The position numbers and the translations under genes were made by a program. Shown here piece by piece: positions 54,021 to 63,243 of a DNA stretch of 64,000 bases. The notes under the pieces are model-generated. The model ran no database searches, had not been told where the DNA came from, and saw only the letters and a list, made by a program, of their open reading frames with translations. The first letter of the stretch is position 1. Every line of letters starts with the position of its first letter. The DNA is taken from NCBI RefSeq assembly GCF_008727775.1, contig NZ_CP044232.1:3586162-3650161 (forward strand), given 5' to 3'. Source of the stretch: Microbacterium lushaniae (GTDB taxonomy: Bacteria > Actinomycetota > Actinomycetes > Actinomycetales > Microbacteriaceae).

Positions 54021-55627
54021 CCAGCCTCGGCCGCGCGAGCCTCCTCATCGGCGCCGGCACCGTCGTCTCCCGGCTCACCGGATTCCTGCGGGCGATCGTG
54101 CTGGTCTCCGCGGTCGGCGCGACCACCGAGGCCGGCAACGCCTTCGCGATCGCGAACCAGCTGCCGAACAACATCTACGCGATCATCTCCACGGGCCTGC
54201 TGAGCGCCGTGGTGGTGCCTCAGATCGTCAAGGCTGCCGCGCACGACGACGGCGGGCGCGCGTTCGTGTCGAAGCTGTTCACCCTGGGCACCGTCGCACT
54301 GCTGGCCGTCACGGTGCTCGCCACCGCCGCCGCACCGCTTCTCGTGCAGCTGTACGCACCCGGGTTCCCCCCGGAGCAGCAGGCGCTGGCGACGGCGTTC
54401 GCGTACTGGTGCCTGCCGCAGATCCTGTTCTACGGTCTGTACGCCCTCGTCGGCGAATCACTGAACGCCCGCGGCGTCTACGGCCCGTTCACGTGGGCAC
54501 CGATCGTCAATAACGTCGTCTCGATCGCCGGCTTCGGCGCGTTCATCGTGCTGTTCGGCTCCATCTCGGCCGTGGACTCCTGGACGCCCGAGATGATCGC
54601 CGTCCTCGCCGGCACGGCCACGCTCGGAATCGTCGTCCAGGCGGGAATCCTGTTCGCCTTCTGGCGCCGCACCGGGCTGCAAGTCCGCCCCGACTTCCGC
54701 TGGCGCGGCGTCGGGCTCGATCAGATCGGGCGCCTGGCGGGTTGGACCTTCCTCATGGTCGTCGTCGGTCAGCTCGCCGGACTGGTGCAGTCGCGCGTGC
54801 TCTCGGACGCCGCCCAGCTGTACCCGGGCGTCATGGTGTCGCAGAACGCGTGGCTGCTGTTCATGCTGCCGTACTCGATCATCGTGCTCTCGATCGGCAC
54901 CCCCTTCTTCACCCGCCTCAGCCAGCACGCCGCAGCCGGCCGCGACGACGACGTGCGCGCTGACATCATCCGCAGCATCCGCATCCTGGGACTCTTCGTC
55001 GTGGCCGCCACCGCCGCCCTCGCCGTGGCAGCGGTGCCCGCCTCCCGGATCTTCACCGGCAGCACGGATGAAGCCGTCGCTGCCGCCGGCGTGCTGCTGT
55101 GCTTCCTGGTGTGCCTGATCCCCCTCGCCGTGCTGTTCGTCGTTCAGCGCACGTTCTACGCCTATGACGACACCCGCACGCCCTTCTTCTTCACCCTCCT
55201 GCAGGCGGCCCTCGTCGCCGCGACGGCCCTGGGCGCGCAGGCGGCGCTGAACGCCGGGGTGCTGGGCATCGAACACCTCGCCGCCGCGATCGCGCTCGGC
55301 CAGGCGCTCGCGAGCACCGTGCAGGTGATCATCGCGACGATCCTCCTGCATCGGCGGCTGGGCGGGATCGGCGTGCGCGCGTGGCTCACCGCGTTGGGTC
55401 GCTTCGTCATCGCCGCGGTGCCGGCTGCCGCCGCCGGATGGGGCGTCTTCCTCCTGCTGGGCGGCACCGGGGGGTGGACCACGGCCGACAAGCTTCTGGG
55501 GGCGCTCGGCGCCGGGATCATCGGCTCCGTCGTGCTCGTGGTGTACGTCGGGGTCCTCGCGCTCATGCGGGCTCCCGAACTGGCCCCCGCGGCCGGGATG
55601 CTGCGCCGTTTTCTGCCACGCGGATGA
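54017..55627 (+). CDS. murJ: Lipid II flippase
   Basis: The 536-residue protein has about 14 membrane helices and the MurJ/MviN signatures RLTGFLRAIVLVSAVGATTEAGNAFAIANQLPN and ALVGESLNARGVYGPFTWAPIVNNV. It moves the cell-wall precursor lipid II across the membrane. The GTG at 54017 overlaps the DUF6049 stop. It lacks the C-terminal kinase-like domain found in mycobacterial MviN. Confidence 0.93.
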   Translation: MTSLGRASLLIGAGTVVSRLTGFLRAIVLVSAVGATTEAGNAFAIANQLPNNIYAIISTGLLSAVVVPQIVKAAAHDDGGRAFVSKLFTLGTVALLAVTVLATAAAPLLVQLYAPGFPPEQQALATAFAYWCLPQILFYGLYALVGESLNARGVYGPFTWAPIVNNVVSIAGFGAFIVLFGSISAVDSWTPEMIAVLAGTATLGIVVQAGILFAFWRRTGLQVRPDFRWRGVGLDQIGRLAGWTFLMVVVGQLAGLVQSRVLSDAAQLYPGVMVSQNAWLLFMLPYSIIVLSIGTPFFTRLSQHAAAGRDDDVRADIIRSIRILGLFVVAATAALAVAAVPASRIFTGSTDEAVAAAGVLLCFLVCLIPLAVLFVVQRTFYAYDDTRTPFFFTLLQAALVAATALGAQAALNAGVLGIEHLAAAIALGQALASTVQVIIATILLHRRLGGIGVRAWLTALGRFVIAAVPAAAAGWGVFLLLGGTGGWTTADKLLGALGAGIIGSVVLVVYVGVLALMRAPELAPAAGMLRRFLPRG

Positions 55628-55700
55628 CCCCCGGGGCCGCGGAATAACCCGGGGATACGATGGGTTGACACTCGAGGAACACACGAAGGGGGCGACGCAC

Positions 55701-56687
55701 GTGCGTCACGTCATCATCATCGGATCCGGCCCCGCAGGCTACACCGCGGCCATCTACGCCGCTCGCGCGAACCTCGAGCCGCTCGTGGTCGCCAGCTCCG
55801 TCGAGGCGGGCGGTGAGCTCATGAACACCACCGACGTGGAGAACTTCCCCGGCTTCCCCGAGGGCATCCAGGGCCCCGACCTCATGACCCGCATGCAGGA
55901 GCAGGCCGAACGCTTCGGCGCCGAGGTCATCTACGACGACGTCGTGTCGCTCGACCTCGACGGCGACGTCAAGACGGTCACGCTGGGAAGCGGTGCGGTG
56001 CACACCGCCGCATCCGTCATCTACGCCACCGGCTCGGCGTACCGCAAGCTCGGCCTCGCGGGCGAGGAGCGGCTCTCCGGCCGGGGAGTGTCGTGGTGTG
56101 CGACGTGCGACGGCTTCTTCTTCCGCGACCGCACGATCGCCGTCGTCGGTGGCGGCGACTCCGCGATGGAGGAGGCGACCTTCCTCACCAAGTTCGCCTC
56201 GAAGGTCTACATCATCCACCGCAAGGACACCCTCCGCGCCTCCAAGATCATGCAGGAGCGTGCGCTGGCGAACGACAAGATCGAGTTCATCTGGAACGCC
56301 GAAGTCGCCGACATCCTCGGCGAGGATGCGGTGAACGGCGTCGTCCTGCGCTCCACGGTCGACGGATCGACGCGCGAGCTGGCCCTGGACGGCCTGTTCG
56401 TCGCCATCGGCAACGACCCGCGCACGCACCTGGTGCACGGCATCCTCGACCTCACCCCCGAGGGGACGATCTGGGTCGACGGACGCTCCTCCCGCACCTC
56501 GGTGCCGGGTGTCTTCGCCGCCGGCGATGTCATCGACCCCACGTACCGGCAGGCGATCACCGCCGCCGGCACCGGGACCGTGGCCGCCCTCGATGTCGAG
56601 CACTACCTCGCGGCGCGCGGTCAGGCCGGCCAGCCAGAAGTGAGCGAAGACCAGATCGAAGGCCTCCCCGGCGCCGAAGCGGCCTGA
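55701..56687 (+). CDS. trxB: Thioredoxin-disulfide reductase
   Basis: The 328-residue flavoprotein has the FAD motif GSGPAG (residues 8-13), the redox CATC (C133, C136), the NADPH motif GGGDSA and the C-terminal GVFAAGDVIDPTYRQA. It reduces thioredoxin using NADPH. The GTG at 55701 follows GGGGG by about 8 bases; a TTG at 55665 would add 12 residues but is less favoured. trxA follows 61 bases later. Confidence 0.96.
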   Translation: MRHVIIIGSGPAGYTAAIYAARANLEPLVVASSVEAGGELMNTTDVENFPGFPEGIQGPDLMTRMQEQAERFGAEVIYDDVVSLDLDGDVKTVTLGSGAVHTAASVIYATGSAYRKLGLAGEERLSGRGVSWCATCDGFFFRDRTIAVVGGGDSAMEEATFLTKFASKVYIIHRKDTLRASKIMQERALANDKIEFIWNAEVADILGEDAVNGVVLRSTVDGSTRELALDGLFVAIGNDPRTHLVHGILDLTPEGTIWVDGRSSRTSVPGVFAAGDVIDPTYRQAITAAGTGTVAALDVEHYLAARGQAGQPEVSEDQIEGLPGAEAA

Positions 56688-56748
56688 GGAACAATCGCGC
56701 GCGCCGGCGCGTTACCGCTAAGACAAGCTTCCCGAAAAGGAGAACAAG

Positions 56749-57072
56749 ATGAGCGCAAAGGCAACGACCTCTGCGACCTTCGAGCAGGACGTGCTGCACG
56801 CCGAAGGTCCCGTACTGGTGGATTTCTGGGCTGAATGGTGCGGCCCGTGCCGGATGGTCTCCCCCATCCTCGACGAGATCCAGGCCGAGAACCCGGAGAA
56901 GATCACCGTTCTCAAGCTCAACGTCGATGAGAACCCCGACCTGGCCATGAAGTACCAGATCACGTCGATCCCGGCGATGAAGGTCTTCCAGGGTGGCGAG
57001 GTCAAGACGACCATCATCGGCGCCAAGCCCAAGTTCGCCCTCGAGAAGGACCTGGCCCAGTACATCGGCTGA
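56749..57072 (+). CDS. trxA: Thioredoxin
   Basis: The 107-residue protein has the active site WCGPC (C31, C34) in DFWAEWCGPCRM. A ribosome-binding site AAAAGGAG precedes the ATG. It ends the murJ-trxB-trxA run and is followed by a strong terminator at 57089-57120. Confidence 0.97.
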   Translation: MSAKATTSATFEQDVLHAEGPVLVDFWAEWCGPCRMVSPILDEIQAENPEKITVLKLNVDENPDLAMKYQITSIPAMKVFQGGEVKTTIIGAKPKFALEKDLAQYIG

Positions 57073-57088
57073 GAAACCCTCGGACACA

Positions 57089-57120
57089 CCCCCGGCCCTC
57101 TGCGGAGTGCCGGGGGTTTT
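57089..57120 (+). terminator. Intrinsic terminator after trxA
   Basis: An 8-bp stem CCCCCGGC/GCCGGGGG around a 12-base loop is followed by TTTT. It stops transcription from trxA before the convergent gene at 57139. Confidence 0.85.
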
Positions 57121-57138
57121 CGTTGCGTCAGGCGCGGC

Positions 57139-57486
57139 TCAGGTGGCGTCTGAGCGGACCGTGGCGTCCCACCGGCGGTACGACTCGTCCTCGCCCAGCA
57201 GACGCCACACAGCGCGGGTGAGCGCGGGATACTCGATCGCGATCTGGCGGAGCACCCGATAGTGACGTGCCCGATTGGGGCGCACGCCGCCGTTCTCGGC
57301 GATGTTCTCGGCCCGGAGGGTCAGCACCACGAGTTCATCGACGGTGGGGAGGTCTTCCATGAACTCCCACGGGTCCTCGCCGTCCATGAGTCGCTCGTGC
57401 ACCAGCACCGACAGCTCATCCGCGGCTTCCGCCCGCAACAGCTCCAGGCTCGCCCTGCGGCGCGGGGAGTCGTCGTGGGATGCCAT
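57139..57486 (-). CDS. Hypothetical protein between trxA and parB
   Basis: The 115-residue soluble protein (MASHDDSPRRRASLELLRAEAADE) is helical with conserved-looking charged residues (DPWEFMEDLPTVDELVVLTLRAENIAENGGVRPNRARHYRVLRQIA). No family is recognised. It is convergent with trxA and shares the strand of parB, 95 bases downstream of the parB stop. Confidence 0.6.
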   Translation of the reverse strand: MASHDDSPRRRASLELLRAEAADELSVLVHERLMDGEDPWEFMEDLPTVDELVVLTLRAENIAENGGVRPNRARHYRVLRQIAIEYPALTRAVWRLLGEDESYRRWDATVRSDAT

Positions 57487-57581
57487 ACCTCCAGCGTACG
57501 ACGGCCCGTCGCGCCATCGACCGCCACTGCCGATCAGGGGATAATCCGGCGTACATGCCGTCATCGGCATGTACGCCGCGC

Positions 57582-58562
57582 TCAGCCCCCGAATCCGTCC
57601 TCACCCAGTTCAGCCAGGATGCGATTCAGGTCCTGGATGGTGGCAAAATCAATCACGACCTGGCCTTTTTTGGCGGACAGGGACACACGCACACGCGTGT
57701 TGAGGCGATCGCCGAGTCGCTCGGCCACCTCCTCCAAGTGCCCGCGCCGCGAGCCGGCCTTGGGAGCAGTACGACGCGCCCCGGCGTCCGCGCTCTTCGC
57801 GGCTGCCTCCGCTGCACGCACCGAGAGATCCTCGTTCACGATCTTGTCGGCGAGCTTCCGCATCGATGACTCATCCTCGAGTGAGAGGATCGCGCGCGCG
57901 TGGCCGGCGCTGAGCACACCCGCTGCCACGCGCTGCTGAACTGGCATCGGGAGGCGCAGGAGTCGGATCGTGTTGCTGATCTGCGGGCGCGACCGGCCGA
58001 TACGGGAGGCCAGCTCCTCTTGTGTGATCCCGAAATCCTCCAGCAGCTGCTGGTAGGCGGACGCCTCTTCCAGCGGGTTCAGCTGCGACCGGTGGAGGTT
58101 CTCCAGCAGAGCGTCACGAAGCAGGTGCTCGTCGGCGGTCTCGCGGACGACGGCGGGGATCGACGTCAGGCCCGCATCGCGGGCGGCGCGGGTGCGGCGC
58201 TCACCCATGATGAGCTCATACCGGCCCTCCCCCACGTCACGGACGACGATCGGCTGGAGAACCCCGAACTCACGCACGCTGTGGACCAGCTCCGCGAGGT
58301 CATCCGCATCGAAGTGCGTGCGCGGCTGTCGCGGGTTGGGTACGACGGCGTGCGGGTCGATGGAGACCAGGCGCGCACCGGGAACCGCGACGAGGTCGCT
58401 CTGCTGCTGCGCCTTCTCCGCTGCCGCACGTTCGGTCGCCGCATCCGCCGACGCACTCTCCGGCGCGCCGGGGAAGAAGACGTCGACCGGCCGTGCCTCC
58501 GACAGCTCCGTCGTGGGGATCAGCGCGCCGATCCCCCGTCCCAGTCCAGTCCGCTTCGCCAT
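57582..58562 (-). CDS. parB: Chromosome-partitioning protein ParB
   Basis: The 326-residue protein has the GRGIGALI N-terminus, the CTP-binding region (MGERRTRAARDAGLTSIPAVV; ALLENLHRSQLNPLEEA), the helix-turn-helix (ITQEELASRIGRSRPQISNTIRLLRLP) for parS binding and a C-terminal dimerisation region. It loads at parS and slides on DNA. Its ATG overlaps the parA stop (TGATG). Confidence 0.96.
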   Translation of the reverse strand: MAKRTGLGRGIGALIPTTELSEARPVDVFFPGAPESASADAATERAAAEKAQQQSDLVAVPGARLVSIDPHAVVPNPRQPRTHFDADDLAELVHSVREFGVLQPIVVRDVGEGRYELIMGERRTRAARDAGLTSIPAVVRETADEHLLRDALLENLHRSQLNPLEEASAYQQLLEDFGITQEELASRIGRSRPQISNTIRLLRLPMPVQQRVAAGVLSAGHARAILSLEDESSMRKLADKIVNEDLSVRAAEAAAKSADAGARRTAPKAGSRRGHLEEVAERLGDRLNTRVRVSLSAKKGQVVIDFATIQDLNRILAELGEDGFGG

Positions 58563-59476
58563 CAGGATTCCTTCTCTTTCGTACCGCGTTGAATGATCTC
58601 GACCGCTGCCTCGCGGTAGGCCACCGCGCCCGCCGATTGCCCGTCGTAGGCGATCACGGTCTGACCGAAACTGGGAGCCTCCGACACGCGCACCGACCGC
58701 GGGATCACCGTGCGGAGCACCTCCTTGGGGAAATGCGCTCGGACCTCTTCGGCCACCTGCTGGGCCAGACGGGTGCGCCCGTCGTACATCGTCAGCATGA
58801 TCGTGGAGACGTGCAGGCCGGTGTTGAGGTGCCGCTGGATCATCCGGACGCTGCCCAGCAGCTGGCTGAGACCCTCGAGCGCGTAATACTCGCACTGAAT
58901 CGGGATCAGAACCTCGGATGCCGCCGTGAAGGCGTTGATCGTGAGAAGACCCAGCGACGGCGGGCAGTCGATGATCACGAAATCCATGCGGTGGTCGTCG
59001 GAAGCCAGGTAGTCATCGAGCGCCGTGCGCAGGCGATGCTCGCGGGCCACCTGCGACACCAGCTCGATCTCCGCACCGGCCAGGTGGATCGTGCTCGGTG
59101 CACAGAAGAGGTTCTCCGACTCCGGGCTCTGCTGCACGATGTCAGCGAGGGGGAACTCATCGATGAGGACGTCGTACACGCTCGGGGTGTCGGCCGTGTG
59201 CGGGACGCCGAGCGCCGTGGAGGCGTTGCCCTGCGGGTCGAGGTCGATCACCAGGACGCGGGCGCCGACGCCGGCCAGGGCCGCGGCCAGATTCACGGCG
59301 GTCGTGGTCTTTCCCACGCCGCCCTTCTGGTTCGACACGGTGAAGACGCGGGTCTGCGTCGGCATTTCCACCGCCACTTCCTCCAGTGCGCGCCGGCGGG
59401 CGGAGAGATCCGCCAACTCACGGGCGATCGGCGAGTCGAAGGTGACGCCAGACCCGGAGTCGTCGGATTGTTTCAC
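58562..59476 (-). CDS. parA: Chromosome-partitioning ATPase ParA
   Basis: The 304-residue protein has a deviant Walker A KGGVGKTT (residues 51-58), the DPQGNAS segment, Walker B-like FVIIDCPPSL and the long N-terminal extension usual for actinobacterial ParA. Its GTG start codon (59474-59476) lies inside a parS site (59470-59483), so ParB binding could affect parA expression. It overlaps parB. Confidence 0.96.
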   Translation of the reverse strand: MKQSDDSGSGVTFDSPIARELADLSARRRALEEVAVEMPTQTRVFTVSNQKGGVGKTTTAVNLAAALAGVGARVLVIDLDPQGNASTALGVPHTADTPSVYDVLIDEFPLADIVQQSPESENLFCAPSTIHLAGAEIELVSQVAREHRLRTALDDYLASDDHRMDFVIIDCPPSLGLLTINAFTAASEVLIPIQCEYYALEGLSQLLGSVRMIQRHLNTGLHVSTIMLTMYDGRTRLAQQVAEEVRAHFPKEVLRTVIPRSVRVSEAPSFGQTVIAYDGQSAGAVAYREAAVEIIQRGTKEKES

Positions 59477-59483
59477 GTGAAAC
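59470..59483. promoter_or_regulatory. parS site 1, overlapping the parA start
   Basis: GTTTCACGTGAAAC is an exact match to the ParB-binding consensus. The parA GTG start codon is part of this palindrome. Confidence 0.97.
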
Positions 59484-59581
59484 GCTCTCCCTCGGCGATC
59501 GGATCCAGACGGTTCAGTCTACCCGCGACCGCCGACGCCAGATGACGAGGGTGTGGCGTGGCGTCGCCCCTGCGCACGCGC

Positions 59582-59595
59582 GTTTCACGTGAAAC
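59582..59595. promoter_or_regulatory. parS site 2
   Basis: An exact copy of GTTTCACGTGAAAC in the parA-rsmG intergenic region, about 100 bases upstream of parA. Confidence 0.97.
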
Positions 59596-59718
59596 ATCGG
59601 CCCGTTTCACTGAGCCATCCGGCCGCGGGATCGAGGCAGGCGGGGACGCAGCCCGGACTTGACGTCTGGCCCGAGGGGGCACCGCGGCGGGCATCGTCGG
59701 GTTTGTCCGCGTCGTTTC

Positions 59719-60305
59719 GCGCGGAATTCAGGCGCGATCGGCCTTACGCCACTGCATCAGCCGCCGCAGCGCGGAATCGCATGCGTTCTGCGCGAACAGC
59801 GGATGCCACGCAGCGCCTGCGCCGGCCCCGCCGGGACTTCGGTGCCCGGGCGCTGAGGCCCCCACGGATAGGGCCGGTCGTGCCGGATGAGTCGGTCGCG
59901 GCCATCGCGCCGCACAGGCTTCAGGTGCGTTCGGCGTACGCCGCCACATCCCCGGAACAACGCGAAATCCCCTGAGTTCTGCGCAAACGGCGGGTGCCGC
60001 GCCGCGCGGAGTTCACGTGCGATCGGCCTCGGGCCGCTGCATCCGCCGCCCCGGGCGGAATCGCCTGAGTTCTGCGCGAATGACGGGTGCCGCGCCGCGT
60101 CTTGCGAGGCCTCCGCCCGCCCACCACGTGGACGCCCGCCGCCAGTTGCCGCTGCGGCCGCCTACGAATAAGGGCCGGGCATGCCGCGGCGGTCCGCCAC
60201 CGCGTCGTGTCAGATCGTGTCACGTCGCGCAGAACTCGGGGCGATGGGCCTTGCGCCGCTGCATCCGGCGCCCGACGGCGGATCGCCGGAGTTCTGCGTG
60301 AGCCC
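59719..60305. repeat. Array of palindromic units, family A
   Basis: Three units of about 80-90 bp (59719-59808, 60004-60090, 60227-60305) and a partial one (59956-59999) share ends GCGCAGAACTCnGG and its inverse CCTGAGTTCTGCGC, plus an internal core around CGCTGCATCCG. They alternate with parS sites 2 and 3 in the 1.1-kb parA-rsmG gap, where no gene could be supported. Confidence 0.65.
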
Positions 60306-60392
60306 CGCTCCCCTTACGCTGCTGCCGCAGCGGCCACGGCACCTGGGCCGGTGGACATCGCCGAAGCCACCTTTGACGCCCCAGGGCAGGAT

Positions 60393-60406
60393 GTTTCACG
60401 TGAAAC
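60393..60406. promoter_or_regulatory. parS site 3
   Basis: An exact copy of GTTTCACGTGAAAC in the intergenic region, downstream of rsmG. Confidence 0.97.
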
Positions 60407-60583
60407 GGCGCTATACGCAACCGGGGCCACATGACTTCGGGTCGCTTCTCCCCTGAGCGAGGATGGCACGGCGAAATTCAACCGGCCCCGCCATGCCGTC
60501 CGCTCCATGGACAACCAACTCCGGTGTGTGTCTGTCCGAGCGGGCAGGTCGGCTCACCAATCGTTCGCAGAGCGAAGATCGAG

Positions 60584-61210
60584 CTAGGCGCGGACCCGCG
60601 CGCGTACGACCCTGGTCGGTTCCTCGAGGACGTCGGCCCCGATGGTCTCCACGCGCACGTCGGTCAGACGATGCGCACGGATCTGCTTGGCCGCAGCCTC
60701 GATCTCCTTCTGCGCGTTCGCGCCCTTGAGGAGGATCAGTTCTCCGCCATCGCGCACGAGCGGAGCGGTGAACGGGATGAGCGTGCGCAGCGCACTGACT
60801 GCGCGGGCGGTGACCGCGTCGAGGGTGCCCGCTCCCGCCCACTCCTCGCCACGAGAACGCACCACCTCGACGTTGGCCAGGCCCAGCTCCGCAACCTGCT
60901 CGGTGAGCCAGGCTGTGCGGCGCTCCATCGGCTCGATCAGCACCCACGACACATCGGGTCGGGCGATGGCGAGCACCAGGCCGGGCAGCCCTGCCCCCGA
61001 GCCGACATCGCCGACCCGTCCCGAGAACAGAGGGGCGATGATCGCGCTGTTGAGCACATGACGGGACCAGATCCGCGCCGGCTCCAGGGGTCCGATCAGG
61101 CCGCGCTCCTCGCCGTGCCGCGCCAGTGCATCCGTGAATGCGCGGGCGACCTCGATCCGGTCGCCGAAGACCGCAGCAGCGGCGGGGGGTTCGGGTTCGA
61201 CGTCGATCAT
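60584..61210 (-). CDS. rsmG: 16S rRNA (guanine527-N7)-methyltransferase
   Basis: The 208-residue protein has the GidB core VGDVGSGAGLPGLVLAIARPDVSWVLIEP and the region WSRHVLNSAIIAPLF. It methylates G527 of 16S rRNA. The ATG at 61210 is just inside the parS 4 edge; a longer frame would translate the parS site as VSRET. It belongs to the rnpA-yidC-jag-rsmG run. Confidence 0.93.
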   Translation of the reverse strand: MIDVEPEPPAAAAVFGDRIEVARAFTDALARHGEERGLIGPLEPARIWSRHVLNSAIIAPLFSGRVGDVGSGAGLPGLVLAIARPDVSWVLIEPMERRTAWLTEQVAELGLANVEVVRSRGEEWAGAGTLDAVTARAVSALRTLIPFTAPLVRDGGELILLKGANAQKEIEAAAKQIRAHRLTDVRVETIGADVLEEPTRVVRARVRA

Positions 61211-61213
61211 CGA

Positions 61214-61227
61214 TGTTTCACGTGAAA
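61214..61227. promoter_or_regulatory. parS site 4, just upstream of rsmG
   Basis: An exact copy of GTTTCACGTGAAAC, 3 bases upstream of the rsmG start and 2 bases downstream of the jag stop. Confidence 0.97.
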
Positions 61228-61229
61228 CG

Positions 61230-61739
61230 TCAGGCGCGACGCAGCACGGTGTGGCGGTCGGCGCCCTCACCGTACGACTCCGACACCAGTCCACGGTCGG
61301 CCGCGATGTCGTGGATGAGCTTGCGCTCGTAGCTCGACATCGGCGGAAGAGACGCCTGTGAGGCGCCCTCGTCCAGGCGCTCGACGGCGCGCTCGACCAA
61401 CTGTTCGAGCTCCCGCTGCCGGATGTCGCGCGAGCCGGCGATGTCCAGAATGAGGCGCGAGAACCGGCCGGTGCGGTTCTGCACGGCGAGCCGCGTCAAC
61501 TCCTGCAGCGCCTGCACCGTGTCGGGGTCCGAGATACGCGAAAGCGAATCGGATGCCTCGGCCTCGACCGAGACGTAGGCGCGACCACCACGGACCTCGA
61601 GCGCCAGATCACCGTCGATGTCGGCGATGTCGAGGAGCTCCTCCAGGTAGTCCGCTGCGACGTCGGATTCCTGCTCGAGCTGCTCGTCTGTGGCGTCGAC
61701 CGCGGCGGCGGGGGCGACGTCAGTGGATTCGGAGGTCAT
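61230..61739 (-). CDS. Jag/KhpB-like RNA-binding protein (KH-R3H)
   Basis: The 169-residue protein has a KH-like segment (ALEVRGGRAYVSVEAEASD...VQALQELTRLAVQNRTG) and an R3H domain (SYERKLIHDIAADRGLVSESYGEGADRHTVLRR). It lacks the N-terminal Jag-N domain of Firmicutes, as is usual in actinobacteria. It binds RNA and is encoded between yidC and rsmG. Confidence 0.9.
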   Translation of the reverse strand: MTSESTDVAPAAAVDATDEQLEQESDVAADYLEELLDIADIDGDLALEVRGGRAYVSVEAEASDSLSRISDPDTVQALQELTRLAVQNRTGRFSRLILDIAGSRDIRQRELEQLVERAVERLDEGASQASLPPMSSYERKLIHDIAADRGLVSESYGEGADRHTVLRRA

Positions 61740-61755
61740 GATCGTCCTTCGTACG

Positions 61756-62880
61756 TCAGGAGGTGGTGGGGGAGTCGGGGGAGGGAGACCCGTCGGCGGG
61801 CTTCGGCGCGCCACCGGATGAGGGGCGCTTGGGTCCCTGCTGACCCGGTCCCGGCTGCTTGGTTCCGGGCTGCTTGGGGGCCTGCTTCTTCGCACGCTGC
61901 TTCCCGACCGGCTGCTGGCGCTTGGGCGCCGCGGCACGCGCACGCTCGGCCTCCTCGAGGAGACGCTGCTGCTCGGCCTGGTACTTCTCCATGGAGACCA
62001 CCTTGCCGCTGGAATCGATCGCCTTGCCCTTGCGCGCAAGCCGCTCTTCGCGGGCCTTGGCCGCATCCGAACCCGGTGTCGGCATTTCACGGATCACGAT
62101 GAACTGCTGGACCATCGTCCACAGGTTGCTCACGAACCAGTAGATGACGACGCCGAGGGGGAAGAAGACACCGGAGAAGATGAAGGCCAACGGCAGGATG
62201 TACAGCATGACCCGCTGCATCTGGTAGGCCTGGCCGGTCTTGGCCTCGGGGGACAGGTTCTTCGAGATGATCTGCAGCTGCGTGAAGAACTGCGAGGCGA
62301 TCATGAGGATCACGAGCACGACGAGGATCGTGATCGCCACGCCGTTGCTCGTCTCGACGGCGTTGATGAGCGTCTCGTGGAGGGAGGCGACGCCGAACAG
62401 CTTGGCGTCGTAGAACTCCTGAGTGAGCGCGTTGTCGAGCAGACCCACACCACTGAACGTCGGGTCTTTCGCGATCTTCTGCACGTCGTTGAGCACGCTG
62501 AACAGGGCGAAGAAGATGGGCATCTGCACGAGGAGGGGCAGGCAGCTCGACACCGGTGTCGTGCCGTGCTTCTTGTACAGCGCCATGGTCTCGCGGCTCA
62601 TCGCCTCACGCGAGAGCTGATCCTTCTTACCGCGATACTTCTCCTGAACTTTCCGCAGTTCAGGGGCAATTTCCATCATCTTGCGCTGGCTCTTGATCTG
62701 CCGCACGAAGAGGGGGATCAGCGCCGATCGCAGCACGATCACCAGGCCGATGATGGACAGCACCCACGTGATGCCGTCCGCCGGCGGAAGGCCGATCAGT
62801 GTGAAGAGTGCGTGCCACCCGACGAGCACGAGTTCCACGGCCCACTTGAGCGGCCAGAGGATGATTCCGATGAGATCCAT
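61756..62880 (-). CDS. yidC: Membrane protein insertase YidC
   Basis: The 374-residue protein is a YidC/Oxa1 insertase with the core FVRQIKSQRKMMEIAPELRKVQEKYRGKKDQLSREAM, followed by five to six membrane segments. A long lysine/glutamine/proline-rich C-terminal tail may touch the ribosome. It places proteins into the membrane. The ATG at 62880 is 6 bases after the yidD stop. Confidence 0.95.
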   Translation of the reverse strand: MDLIGIILWPLKWAVELVLVGWHALFTLIGLPPADGITWVLSIIGLVIVLRSALIPLFVRQIKSQRKMMEIAPELRKVQEKYRGKKDQLSREAMSRETMALYKKHGTTPVSSCLPLLVQMPIFFALFSVLNDVQKIAKDPTFSGVGLLDNALTQEFYDAKLFGVASLHETLINAVETSNGVAITILVVLVILMIASQFFTQLQIISKNLSPEAKTGQAYQMQRVMLYILPLAFIFSGVFFPLGVVIYWFVSNLWTMVQQFIVIREMPTPGSDAAKAREERLARKGKAIDSSGKVVSMEKYQAEQQRLLEEAERARAAAPKRQQPVGKQRAKKQAPKQPGTKQPGPGQQGPKRPSSGGAPKPADGSPSPDSPTTS

Positions 62881-62886
62881 TACGGA

Positions 62887-63243
62887 TCAGTCCTTTCCAG
62901 GGGGCACGACGAAACCGTGCGGGGTGAGGTCGTAGCGGAAAGCGCGGTGCGGTTTCACGTCGTCGATGCCGCCCTGAGCCCAGGGATGGCATCGTGCCAG
63001 GCGTGCCGCCGCCAGCGCCGCGCCCTTGAGCAGTCCGTGCTGCTGGACAGCGCCGACCGCATACGCCGAGCAGGAGGGATAGTACTTGCACACATCGCCA
63101 TATACATGGGAGATGGTTGCGCGATAGCCGTGAAGCAGGGCCAGGCCGGCGTTGCGCGGCACGAGCGGCAGTGCGCGCACGAGATTCGGGGCCGTGAGCG
63201 TGGCCGACCCGACGAAGGCAGTGGGGAGAGTCGCGACGCTCAC
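62887..63243 (-). CDS. yidD: Membrane protein insertion efficiency factor YidD
   Basis: The 118-residue protein has the YidD hallmark CKYYPSCSAYA and ARLARCHPWAQGGIDDV, with an amphipathic N-terminal helix. It helps YidC. The GTG at 63243 overlaps the rnpA stop (GTGA). Confidence 0.93.
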   Translation of the reverse strand: MSVATLPTAFVGSATLTAPNLVRALPLVPRNAGLALLHGYRATISHVYGDVCKYYPSCSAYAVGAVQQHGLLKGAALAAARLARCHPWAQGGIDDVKPHRAFRYDLTPHGFVVPPGKD

